Origin: Rhynchopus euleeides
Lineage: Eukaryota > Euglenozoa > Diplonemea > Diplonemida > Diplonemidae
Length of the DNA stretch: 64,000 nucleotides
Direction of reading: 5' to 3'
NCBI GenBank assembly: GCA_963210315.1
Contig: OY723313.1
Coordinates: forward strand, 682,001-746,000
Positions 9,255 through 19,138 of this stretch are shown here, piece after piece. The notes beneath the pieces were generated by a model. The model was not told where the DNA came from and ran no database searches. It saw only the letters and a program-made list of their open reading frames with translations. Position numbers and translations under genes: made by a program. Position 1 is the first letter of the stretch. Each line of letters starts with the position of its first letter.

Positions 9255-11012
9255 ATGTCTGCACGCGCGGTGTCTGCTGTTGCCGGAGGGCGTGTCGGAG
9301 GGGTTGCGGCACGCACACGGAGCCCGCTGCGTGCGGCGGAGTCCGTGCAGCAGGTGGTGGAGCGGCTCGACTTCGACTGGAGTGTGCAGAAGAAGCGGGC
9401 TTATGCGGAGTCGTTCCGGAGGCTGATGGAGGTGGACCTGGAGACGGACAAGATGACAGTCTTCGAGGCAGGGCTGCAGGACCGTGTGGCGGAGACGAGC
9501 GGTGCGAAGATTGCGCAGGCGTGGACGGTCCCCAGCCAGGTGGTGCTGGCGGAGGCACCGCACGGGGCACTCCCGCGCGGGGGGCGGCGTGTGGCCTACC
9601 AGGCGGGGGGCCTTGCCGCACTGCTGAAGGCGTTTGAGCTGCTGCACAACGAGCCGTCGGCGCACGTCGTCTTCGCAACGGACGGGCAGCTGTCCATCAT
9701 GGACCGCAGCGGGCTGCAGGGACACGAGCACCCCACGCAGTACGACGAGTACACGCTGATGGATCTGTTCCAGGCTGTCGCCGACAACGTGATGGACTCG
9801 CGCGAGCCGGAGGCGTCGGACTACCGGTCCTTCACGGTGCCGCTGCGGTTCGACATGGCGACGGTGCGGGCCCTGCCTGCGTACATCCGGTTCTTCTGCG
9901 AGTTCCTGCGGCAGAAGGCGATCTCGGGGCGGGACGTGACGGCCCTCAGCAAGGGGGTGGTGCAGAAGCAGAAGCACTCGCTGGCCAACTACTCGCGCAT
10001 CGACGCGATGACGCGGCGTGCCGTGGGGAAGCCCATCATGCACCGCCACGGGCGGCTGTACTTTGCCTTCGGGGCGGACGTGGGGAAGCTGCAGAAGGGG
10101 CTGGACACGTGGAACAAGCTTGGGATCGAGGCGTACATGGTGGACCGTGACTTCCTGGCCCGGCACACGCTGTTCGACCTGAAGAACGAGGAGGTGGCGG
10201 CGTACTACATCCCGAACGACAGCTACTTCGCCCCCGACATTGTGGAGACACTTGCGCAGTACCTGGAGGCCACGTACCCGGCACGCTTCACCTTCCAGCG
10301 CCAGACCCGGCTGGCCGAGATCCTGCTGAGCCCGACGACGGGGGATGCGGTTGCCGTGCGGGAGCGGGTGGGGCCTGCGGGGGAGGAGCGCCTGACGAAG
10401 GTGTCCAGTGTGTACGCCTCCCTCGGGCACGACCAGGTGTTCGACCGCAGGGGTTCCGGTGCCGGTGCCGGTGACGCACACACTGAGACAGACACGCACA
10501 GCCGCACCCGCGCCCGCAAACAGGTCTACAAGGAGATCCTGGCGACAAGCTCCACAGGGGACTGGGTGCAGACCATCAGCAAGGCGGAGCTGGAGGCGCG
10601 TGTGCCACGCGGGATGGACATCGAAGCCTTCCTGGACCCCGCAAACCTGCTGCCTTGTGCCGACAAGTACAACCTGCACGTGACGCCCCTCTCTTACGAG
10701 GATGCCGGGGATGCGTACAACCTGTACTACCGTGTGACGGAAGGGGGTGTGGTGTCGTACGAGGCTGCCTCTGCACAGGCCAAGGGCAGCGCGGTGACGG
10801 AGCGGCGTGACCTGGTCAACACGCTGTACAAGCTGAACCGGTCCCAGGTGGGGACGTGGCGCCCGCTGTGCATCGGGAGCTGCTCGCGGAAGATCGACTC
10901 GACGAACAACCGGAAGGAGATCTGCGCGGCGGGCAACGTCGAGTTCTCCTTCAACGCGTCAGGCACTGGTGTGGTGGATGCGGCAGGGAAGATCAACCTT
11001 CGGAATCTCTGA
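9255..11012 (+). CDS. Unrecognised protein, possibly organelle targeted
   Basis: Long open frame of 585 residues with strong GC-rich codon bias like its neighbours, so very probably real. I do not recognise the family. The first ~30 residues (MSARAVSAVAGGRVGGVAAR...) are rich in Arg, Ala and Ser and lack acidic residues, as in a mitochondrial presequence. The body is soluble, with aromatic/basic segments such as MHRHGRLYFAFG, DNYxxxYY-like patches and a C-terminal RPLCIGSCSRKIDSTNN block. An 87-nt in-frame stretch at 10437-10523 (donor-like gtgttc, acceptor aaacag) encodes low-complexity Gly/Ala/Thr/Arg sequence unlike the flanks and may be an intron; removing it gives LGHDQ|VYKEIL and 556 residues. 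Confidence 0.7.
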   Translation: MSARAVSAVAGGRVGGVAARTRSPLRAAESVQQVVERLDFDWSVQKKRAYAESFRRLMEVDLETDKMTVFEAGLQDRVAETSGAKIAQAWTVPSQVVLAEAPHGALPRGGRRVAYQAGGLAALLKAFELLHNEPSAHVVFATDGQLSIMDRSGLQGHEHPTQYDEYTLMDLFQAVADNVMDSREPEASDYRSFTVPLRFDMATVRALPAYIRFFCEFLRQKAISGRDVTALSKGVVQKQKHSLANYSRIDAMTRRAVGKPIMHRHGRLYFAFGADVGKLQKGLDTWNKLGIEAYMVDRDFLARHTLFDLKNEEVAAYYIPNDSYFAPDIVETLAQYLEATYPARFTFQRQTRLAEILLSPTTGDAVAVRERVGPAGEERLTKVSSVYASLGHDQVFDRRGSGAGAGDAHTETDTHSRTRARKQVYKEILATSSTGDWVQTISKAELEARVPRGMDIEAFLDPANLLPCADKYNLHVTPLSYEDAGDAYNLYYRVTEGGVVSYEAASAQAKGSAVTERRDLVNTLYKLNRSQVGTWRPLCIGSCSRKIDSTNNRKEICAAGNVEFSFNASGTGVVDAAGKINLRNL

Positions 11013-13326
11013 AACTCTTCGGAATTTCTGAACTGATGGAACTGAGAAAATTCGAAATTGGGAAGCTCTGAAACACTGAATATGAACCTGGAAGAATATC
11101 ACAGTCCTGCAGCACCGTGTCGGAGGACGCCGTCTACGTTCCGTGGCTCTTCATACCTGTGTGTGCTGGTGTGCGCAGCGCCCAGCCTCATCAGCACCCA
11201 TGGTTTCGAATCCACGTCCCGTCAGCGGGGCGGGTGCAGCTGCAGGTTGTTTGAAAGAATGATGTGCTCGCACAGAATGCAACAGAGAAGAAACAGACGC
11301 ATGGGATGTGCCCACACTGGGCCGGCTGTGTGTTGACCCCGTTGAAGGCCTGGCATTGCAGGCGGGCTCATTGAGAGAGGGGCCGCTCTTACTTCCCCTC
11401 GCACAACCTCCTTCCGTGCAAAATAATCCCAGCGATACCTTTTTCACGCAACAAGAAGCTTGTCATTGTGAAAATGATAGTTGGCAGCGCTGTGGGTGAC
11501 AAACATACTCTACCTTGCCTTGTTCCTATGACTGTGCGCACATTCATACCAACCTTCGTCAGGCAAACCACGTGAGGTGTGTTCCCGCAGCAACGCCTTA
11601 TCGTATTTCTCCCCACAAAAAAAGCCGAGAGGGGGAAAGAAGCGCATCAATTTTCAGCGTAGCGGAGAATCCCTCGAGCTGCGTTCGATCTCAACCACCG
11701 AGGGACAGTGATCTGATATTTGTTTTGTCTTTATTTTTACTCTCTTCCAAACCAGGAGTTATTCCTGCTATGTGTGCTCGATGTGTGCTTTGATCTTCAC
11801 GTGTTGTGCTGTTCTCCATTTGAGTTGTAGTTAGACAAATTCCTATTTTCATTCCGTGAAATAGATACACGCCTGGTCGGGGCTTCAGTTTATTTTTATA
11901 AATCCAGTCCGTTCCGTTGCATCAGGTGTTTGCATCAGGCGATTCCCTGTGGTTATGGTCATGTCCTTATCATTCTACCAGTTCCGTTCGATAAAAAAAA
12001 GTAATTTTTAAAAAGTGAAGCGAATTTCGCTGTGAGAAGTAATGAAGGAGCCGCCATTTTGATTTGGCAACAGGCATGCGTTTCAGACACACGAGATTCG
12101 CAACAACCCGGTCAATCCGGATCAAGCAAAGGTCTGCCAAAGTCCAATACGGGCGTTCGTGTGGATGGGATGTCTGCCTGGAGGGGCGGCTCGGAAGGGC
12201 AGAGGCGACGACACTTGCCGATTCAAGCAGGCATTCAACAGTCTGAAGAAGATATGTCACCAGGAGGCTGTGCCTACACTGCTCCACCGGCGTGTTCGTC
12301 TTCTCTGCCCTTCAGTAAAACAGCTCGAGGCTCGACCGTCCTATTCCCCTGACTAACTTGTGACCTCAGCAGATCCGTCTGCTGTACCGGTGTAATATGA
12401 GGATGATGACGATAGTTCAGTAGTTGCAGCGTCATCTATTTGTTTTTCTTGTGAGCGAAGAAGGGCCGCATGACTACTTCCCGCAGAATGTGATAACCTG
12501 AGCTAATGACGGTGCTCATTGTTGGTCGACGTGCTGAAAGGCCCTTCAACCACTCTGCATCTTGTGCTTTGGCATCTGGTCACCCCATCTGTGGTCTGTG
12601 TGCCTCCCTCCGGGATCGGAGGGTGTCACTTGTGGTGTGCCCCTTCTTCACACACATTCATTTCCTTTCTTGACCCGTTCAACCCCTATTCCCTCTCCCC
12701 CACAAACCGACCGGCGTGCAGGGAGGTAGTTTGCGCCGGAGCCTGAACGCGATCCTCAGGAGTGCTGGAGGTCCGCGGAGGGCGTATCAAGTTGGCATTG
12801 GCCGTAATGACTTGATGTAGCTGTCCCTTTAGTCACTGTGTGACTTTATTTTGTTGCTGTTGCTGTTCCCCGTTCTGGAGCCGTGGGCTGCGTGATACAC
12901 CCTGGCAGGGCAGGTGCACGCTTGTGTGAGGCAAATCACCGAGCGGCCCTGACATTCCCTGCCTGTGCGGAGCGGCGAGATTCTGCCTCGTGGCAGCTTC
13001 AAAGCCGAGTCGTATCACATGCCAACACAGCTCTCTTTGCATTTCAAACCTTTGTCTTCGTTCCCTTCATGACTTATTACTCGCATCCAATTCAAGACCT
13101 GTCTCGGTAGTTTTATGGTTCACCTCCTGCTCCTTGGTGTCTCATATGCCGGCGACTAGTTGCAGGAAAATCAATCCCAAAGCCCGTGACTCCCCCCCAC
13201 ACCCACACCCCATCCTCCCAATCATTGCATGCCGTGACCTAGCTCTGGGGTGACCTGGTAACTTGTCTGCATCGCTTCGACCACCTGCATCCCACCTCAG
13301 GATATCACTGTTCCGCGTCCTCCATT
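11013..13326. other. Intergenic, no gene recognised
   Basis: 2.3 kb, more AT-rich than the coding regions, with short ORFs in all frames and no recognisable domains. It separates the 9255 gene from the NRAMP gene. Confidence 0.45.
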
Positions 13327-15033
13327 ATGGGGTACACAGAGGACTCGACGTACGATGCGGCGCAGGTGATCGACCCGACGATGGCTGACGATGTCGTCGA
13401 GGTCACAGACGAGGAGAGCAGCGTGCAGTCCACCGGGACTGCGTGGGACCACTTCCAGGAGACGGGCAAGCTGAAGTTCTCCTTCAGGAAGCTGTGGATG
13501 TTCACAGGCCCTGGGTTCCTGATGTCCATCGCCTACCTGGACCCCGGTAACCTGGAGGCCGATCTGCAGCTGGGTGCCAGCGGGAAGTACGAGCTGCTGT
13601 GGGTGCTGCTGCTGGCGACCATCATGGGTCTGATCTTGCAGAACATCGCATCCAAGCTGGCTGTCGTCAGCGGGCGCCACCTTGCGCAGCACTGCACGGC
13701 GTACCCCACCAGCGTGAAGTACATGCTGTGGGTGATGATGGAGATCGCTGTGATCTGCGCTGACTGCCAGGAGGTGGTTGGGTCTGCCATCGCCATCAAC
13801 CTGCTGTCGAAGCGTGCGGTGCCTCTGTGGGCTGGGTGCCTCATCACCGCTGCCGACTGCTTCCTGTTCATGCTTCTCGACAGGAACGGGATCCGCAGGC
13901 TGGAGGCCCTGTTCGGGGTGTTCATCACCACCATGGTGGTCACCTTCGGGTTCCAGTACTTCTCGCAGCTGCCCCCCCAGGACAAGGTGCTTGAGGGGAC
14001 CTTCGTTCCGCGCATGTCGAGCAACCGGAACTTCCAGACGTCTGTGGGGCTGATCGGTGCCGTGATCATGCCTCACAACCTGTACCTCCACTCCGCCCTG
14101 GTGCTGTCGCGTAAGGTCGACCGCAACTTCGAGAAGGAGGGTGGCCAGGCGCGTTACCGTGTCACCGAGGCTCTGTTCTACAACCGGATGGAGTCCTCTC
14201 TTGCGCTGGGGCTGTCGTTCGTCATCAACCTGTTTGTCGTCGCCGTCTTCGCCCACCTTGCGTACTACCGTGCGGATGGCACCGCTGTGTGCACCTACGA
14301 CAACCAGACGGTTGTGCCGGACAGCGACGACTGCGACAACATCGATGGCGACTGCATTGGGATCGGCCTCCTGACTGCCGGTAAGTGCCTCACCGACGTC
14401 TACAACGAGGAGTGGTGGCTGTACATCTGGGCCCTGGGTGTCCTCGCCGCCGGTCAGGCAAGCACCATCACCGGGACGTACGCTGGTCAGTTCATCATGG
14501 AGGGGTTCCTCAACCTGCGGGTGAAGCCTGCGATGCGTACCTTCATCAGCCGTACCTTCTCCCTGATCCCGGCGATGGCCGTGGCGCTGGCCACCCCTGG
14601 GCAGCCCGGTGGGATGGACAACCTGAACGAGTGGCTCAACGTGGTGCAGTCCTTCCAGCTGCCCTTCGCCATGCTCCCCGTGATGTACTTCGCGTCGTCG
14701 CAGCGGATCAACGGCGAGTTCGCCACCATGGGGTGGTACGCGGTGGTTGCCTGGGTCATCGCTGTCATTGTGCTGGTGTCCAACGCCTACGAGATCTACC
14801 TGACTGCCCTCGACCTGCCCAACCACTGGTACGTCTGGGTCCTCTTCTCCATCGTGCTGGCGGGTTACATTGCCCTGGTGACATACCTTCTGCTCGTGAC
14901 TGCCCGTGTCATCACCTTTGAGGAGGAGCCGGAGGCACCCAAGCAGCTGCAGGTCCTCGGGGAGGAGGACCCCCTTGTGGCGAATGCCCACCTCCAGGCG
15001 GGCGAGGAGCGCGATGTCGGCGTTGCCGAGTAG
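13327..15033 (+). CDS. NRAMP-family divalent metal transporter
   Basis: 568-residue polytopic membrane protein of the SLC11/NRAMP family, which couples proton movement to import of Fe2+, Mn2+ and related ions. The TM1 metal-binding motif DPGN is in AYLDPGNLEADLQLG near residue 73. The TM6 motif MPH is in GAVIMPHNLYLHSALVLSRK, the family's signature transport motif. About 11-12 hydrophobic segments are visible. A loop with acidic and cysteine residues (TYDNQTVVPDSDDCDN...) lies between TM7 and TM8 and carries an N-glycosylation sequon. The N-terminus is acidic and soluble. Uninterrupted single exon with TAG stop; length is normal for the family. A transposon copy is inserted only 19 bp after the stop. 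Confidence 0.93.
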   Translation: MGYTEDSTYDAAQVIDPTMADDVVEVTDEESSVQSTGTAWDHFQETGKLKFSFRKLWMFTGPGFLMSIAYLDPGNLEADLQLGASGKYELLWVLLLATIMGLILQNIASKLAVVSGRHLAQHCTAYPTSVKYMLWVMMEIAVICADCQEVVGSAIAINLLSKRAVPLWAGCLITAADCFLFMLLDRNGIRRLEALFGVFITTMVVTFGFQYFSQLPPQDKVLEGTFVPRMSSNRNFQTSVGLIGAVIMPHNLYLHSALVLSRKVDRNFEKEGGQARYRVTEALFYNRMESSLALGLSFVINLFVVAVFAHLAYYRADGTAVCTYDNQTVVPDSDDCDNIDGDCIGIGLLTAGKCLTDVYNEEWWLYIWALGVLAAGQASTITGTYAGQFIMEGFLNLRVKPAMRTFISRTFSLIPAMAVALATPGQPGGMDNLNEWLNVVQSFQLPFAMLPVMYFASSQRINGEFATMGWYAVVAWVIAVIVLVSNAYEIYLTALDLPNHWYVWVLFSIVLAGYIALVTYLLLVTARVITFEEEPEAPKQLQVLGEEDPLVANAHLQAGEERDVGVAE

Positions 15034-15052
15034 TCGCCGTGGACTTGAGAGG

Positions 15053-15815
15053 CAGGCCTGTCGCTAACTTTTCGATTTTGCAGATTTGGTGGGTTGACGC
15101 TCCTGTTTTGGGGGGGGATCAGGGGGGAAAACACTAGGGGTCAATTTTTCTCGCGCGCGCTTCGCGCGCGCTCGTGTTGTTCCCAAATTTTCCCATCGGT
15201 GGACCACTAGGTGGGCACGGTGTGAGGCGCTGGGTTCCTTCCGTGGTTCCTCTCCCGCTCGCGCCGTCGGGTGCCGGAGGAAACCAAAAAAATGGCTTTC
15301 GGGACCATGATTTCGACGCTGCCCCCTGATATGCCACGGCCGTCAAAGCGCAAGGACTTGGTTACTAGACGGGCACGCGAGATGGGGGGTCTGGGGGGCA
15401 GAGCCCCCCAGCCGCCGGAGGCCACGGTAGTGAACATCTGTTCATTGTGGGCGTACAGATTCTGTGTGAGTTGGCTGCGCCCCCTGAGGCGACTGGGAGA
15501 GGCGCGTCGGTTCCCGGCAGCCGCCGGAGGCCACGGTAGTGAGCATCTGTTCCTGCAAAACCATACTCTCTTCGACGTCGACCCAGTGAAAGTGGGTTGA
15601 CGCTTGGTCAACGCTAGGTTAGCGTCGACCCAGTGCAATAAATGGGTTGACGCTTGGTCCAGGCTTGAATGGCAACCCAGTTCCACTGGGTCGACGCTCC
15701 AAGCCTCGACCAAGCGTCAACCCAGTCCACTGGGTCGACGCTGGGTCGACGCTTTTTTATGGGGGGGGAAACCTCAAATCACTGGGTCGACGGTCGACGC
15801 TTAGCGACATGCCTG
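15053..15815 (+). mobile_element. Non-autonomous DNA transposon (MITE), copy 1, 9-bp TSD
   Basis: 763 bp bounded by ~15-bp terminal inverted repeats (CAGGCCTGTCGCTAA at the left; the right end is the complement of CAGGCATGTCGCTAA). It is flanked by a perfect 9-bp target duplication, CTTGAGAGG, at 15044-15052 and 15816-15824. It has no coding capacity. Internally it carries many short inverted copies of a GTCGACCCAGT motif, a GCGCGCG palindrome and two copies of a GGCTGGGGGG hairpin block. A 9-bp duplication suggests the Mutator (MULE) superfamily; hAT elements usually give 8 bp. It sits directly behind the NRAMP stop codon and may supply its 3' UTR. Confidence 0.85.
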
Positions 15816-15824
15816 CTTGAGAGG

Positions 15825-16707
15825 AGGCGGTTGGAGGAGGGGGGGGGGGGGCGGGGAAGAAATCAAAACCAAAAAATAGGCTGGCCTCCCCCCCCCCCCG
15901 GAACATTACACGTGTGGGGGAGGTGGGGGGGGGAAGGGGGGGTGAGGTTTACGGTAAAAAAATCCTACCCCTCCCCCCCCCCCCGTTCCCCCACCTTGCA
16001 TAACGAGTGAAGGGTGATCATTCTTGTGCTCCCTTCAAATTCGATTTCACTACCCCCCTTCCCCCCCACCCGCCCAACATATGAAATCAAAATGCCCGCG
16101 CCCATCACCCCCCCCTCCCCGCAGGTGGGGCGGGGATCACCTTATGCTGTCTCCCCCCACCACACACACACAACCCAAAATTCCTTCATTGCTTTTTTTT
16201 TTCAACAGTTCCTTATTTTTTTTTGCCGCAAGAGACAAATGTGTGTTGCGGTAAACTTCGTGTGACTTGTGATACTTTTTGCCCCCATCCATCCCCCCCT
16301 GTGTTTTGTGTTAGGGGGGGGGTGGTGGTGGTGGTGGTGGTGTGGTTTTTATATAGGGGGTCTCTCCCTGCATCTGGACTGGCCTTGGGGTGATGGGGGG
16401 GGGGTGGAGGGGCGTGTTTTGTTTGCCCTGAGGATTCCCCTGACTCTTGCGGTTGCCTGAGCCGCACGGAGTTTTCGCCTGGCCAGGCAAAGAGCCAAGT
16501 GGGGCCTCAGGGCACTGTGGACAATCTGGGAAACGCATGCCTGGCGGAGGCCCATCACGTTCCCAGATGGGTGCCATATGTGTAAAAACACAACACACCC
16601 CTAAACCACCACCACCACCACCACCACCACCACCATATCTATTATTTTTGTCCAATCTCGCCCCCCCCCCCCCCCCCCCCCCCCCCCGACCCCCCCCCCC
16701 CCCAACC
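15825..16707. other. Low-complexity spacer between two MITE copies
   Basis: Long G and C homopolymers, (GGT)n near 16320-16345, (CCA)n near 16605-16635 and C-runs near 16660-16700. No gene or further element recognised. Confidence 0.6.
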
Positions 16708-17492
16708 CAGGCATGTCGCTAAGCGTCGACCGTCGACCCAGTGATTTTGGGTTTCCCCCCCCATAAAAAAGCGTCGACCCAGCGTCGACCCAGTGGAACT
16801 GGGTTGCCATTCAAGCCTGGACCAAGCGTCAACCCATTCCGGGTCGACGCTAACCTAGCGTTGACCCGGTTCCACTGGGTCGACGCTCACCAAGCGTCGA
16901 CCAAGCGTCAACCCACTTTCACTGGGTCGACGTCGAAGAGAGTATGGTTTTGCAGGAACAGATGCTCACTACCGTGGCCTCCGGCGGCTGGGGGGCTCCG
17001 CCCCCCAGACCCCCCTGTATAGCGTGTGCACACAGGTCAGGAATCCAACAGCTCCAGTAGCCTCAGGAGGACGCAGCCAACTCACACAGAATCTGTACGC
17101 CCACAATGAACAGATGTTCACTACCGTGGCCTCCGGCGGCTGGGGGGCTCCGACCCCCAGACCCCCCATCTCGCGTGCCCGTCTAGTAACCAAGTCCTTG
17201 CGCTTCAACGGCCGTGGCATATCAGGGGGTAAATCATGGTCCCGAAAGCCATTTTTTGGGTTTCTTCCGGCACCCGAGGATGGCGCGAGCGGGAGAGGAA
17301 CCACGGAAGGAACCCAGCGCCTCACACCGTGCCCACCTAGCGGTCCACCGACGGGAAAATTAGGCAACAACACGAGCGCGCGCGAAGCGCGCGCGAGAAA
17401 AATTGACCCCTAGTGTTTCCCCCTGATCCCCCCCCAAAACAGGAGCGTCAACCCACCAAATCTCCATAATCGAAAAGTTAGCGACAGGCCTG
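16708..17492 (-). mobile_element. Non-autonomous DNA transposon (MITE), copy 2, inverted, 9-bp TSD
   Basis: 785 bp, same family as 15053-15815 but in the opposite orientation. It is bounded by the same CAGGCATGTCGCTAA/CAGGCCTGTCGCTAA ends and flanked by its own perfect 9-bp duplication CCCCCAACC (16699-16707 and 17493-17501). Different target sequences at the two copies show independent insertions rather than one long palindrome. Confidence 0.85.
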
Positions 17493-17501
17493 CCCCCAAC
17501 C

Positions 17502-17982
17502 GGACCCACTCTCTCACATGAACCCTTTTTTGGAGTAGTGCAGAACACATGCCGAGCGCAAGCAACCCCCCCCCCCTCCCCCTCCCCCTTTCCCCCCGTT
17601 CCCCCCTGCTGCTCTTGAGTGTGATCTACACACCCTCACTCACGCACACACGCACACACACACATCGCGTTACGCTCTCGGAGGAACTGCCGATCCTTGC
17701 ATGCGTTGGTGTTGGAGGGGGGGGGGGGCGTGGGGGTGGGGTGGGGGGATTGTTTTCTCCTGATTTCAAAGCGATGTATTTTCCGCATCCCTCTGCAGCT
17801 TATCCCGTTCGCAGTGTTGACCGCCTAATGGGCCTATATTTTTTTCGTCCGAGATGGGGGGGCAAAGATTAAGGCGGATGTGGCAAACTTATTCCTGGCG
17901 CTTTCAAAGCGATGCATGTGGGGAGAGCTCACAGGGAGGGGGCTGTGGTGCTGCCGGCACCACGAGCCGGGGGGGGGGGGGG
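17502..17982. other. Low-complexity intergenic sequence
   Basis: C-runs, a CACACA/CGCACA tract near 17640-17665 and G-runs. No gene recognised. Confidence 0.5.
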
Positions 17983-19134
17983 TAGGGGGGGTCAAATGCC
18001 ACCCTTTTACGTGGACAAACACGATTTTTCAAAAAACCGGCGCAGAGGCCCCAAAGCCCCCGTAAACCCTCCAAACCCCCCCAGATCGGTCCGGAAACCC
18101 ATCGAACCCCACTTTTCCACCATTCCGGGCACCTCAGGTGCCCGAATTGGGGTACCTAAATTTTGTGCCACCGTTTGGTACCGGACAGTGCCACTGTGTG
18201 GGAGGTTGGAAAAGAAAATGCCCCAACACACCACATCTGAGGGTTGCAATGCATGTTGCTTGCCAACCACGTCATCCGGTGGGTGTCAGGCGCTATGTAG
18301 GTGGCATTAGCCAGGTCTTCGATGAGTTCTGGCTTGTATATGTACCTCCCTGCCACCATGCACCGGGAGGCTGCCTGTAGGTACGGAACAAGTCCAGATG
18401 GTCGTGTGATTCCTGTGCAGCAGTGCTCCACAACCGGGATGTGTTGACAACGACTGTTGCAACACGAGCTGTACATTCCGGGAACACACGAAGTGCGCTG
18501 TCGTGGTACCCATTGTGCCAGAATTGGTAGTTGCTGCGGTCTACTTTGCCTGGCCCAAGAGCACTGGTACTGAACGGTGCAATATGCGTGGCGAGGTGAA
18601 TGCAACGGAAGGGCGCAAAGTCAATACAGCTCTCGGATGGCGGGTGGTGGTGCCACTAGTGTGTGACGTTCACTCGAGGATACAACGCATCACAATGAAT
18701 CAGCAACCGTGGACCGAGTACAATACGCTCTCTGTGGCTGGTGTGGGGGACAAAGGCAGTGCCTGTGCCGCAGGCAGGGAGGTACATATACAAGCCAGAA
18801 CACATCGAAGACCTGGCTCATGCCACCTACATAGCGCCTGACACCCACCGGATGACGTGGTTGGCAAGCAACATGCATTGCATCCCTCAGATGTGGTGTG
18901 TTGGGGCATTTTCTTTTCCAACCTCCCACACAGTGGCACTGTCCGGTACCAAACGGTGGCACAAAATTTAGGTACCCCAATTCGGGCACCTGAGGTGCCC
19001 GGAATGGTGGAAAAGTGGGGTTCGATGGGTTTCCGGACCGATCTGGGGGGGTTTGGAGGGTTTACGGGGGCTTTGGGGCCTCTGCGCCGGTTTTTTGAAA
19101 AATCGTGTTTGTCACCCCCATTTGACCCCCCCTA
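17983..19134. mobile_element. Foldback-type element with ~360-bp inverted repeats, TA flanks
   Basis: Left arm about 17985-18354 and right arm about 18773-19132 are near-perfect inverted repeats around a ~420-bp centre. The outer ends read TA|GGGGGGGTCAAATG and its complement, so TA is a plausible target duplication as in Tc1/mariner-type MITEs. No transposase ORF is visible, so it is non-autonomous. Its right TA abuts the next element. Confidence 0.7.
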
Positions 19135-19138
19135 GGCA

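Noticed and set aside
11195..11225. tRNA T-loop-like tggtttcgaatccacg
   Set aside because: Adjacent stems do not pair and no acceptor, D or anticodon arms can be drawn.
15053..17492. Single long foldback transposon of 2.4 kb
   Set aside because: Each arm has its own TIRs and its own 9-bp duplication, so these are two insertions.
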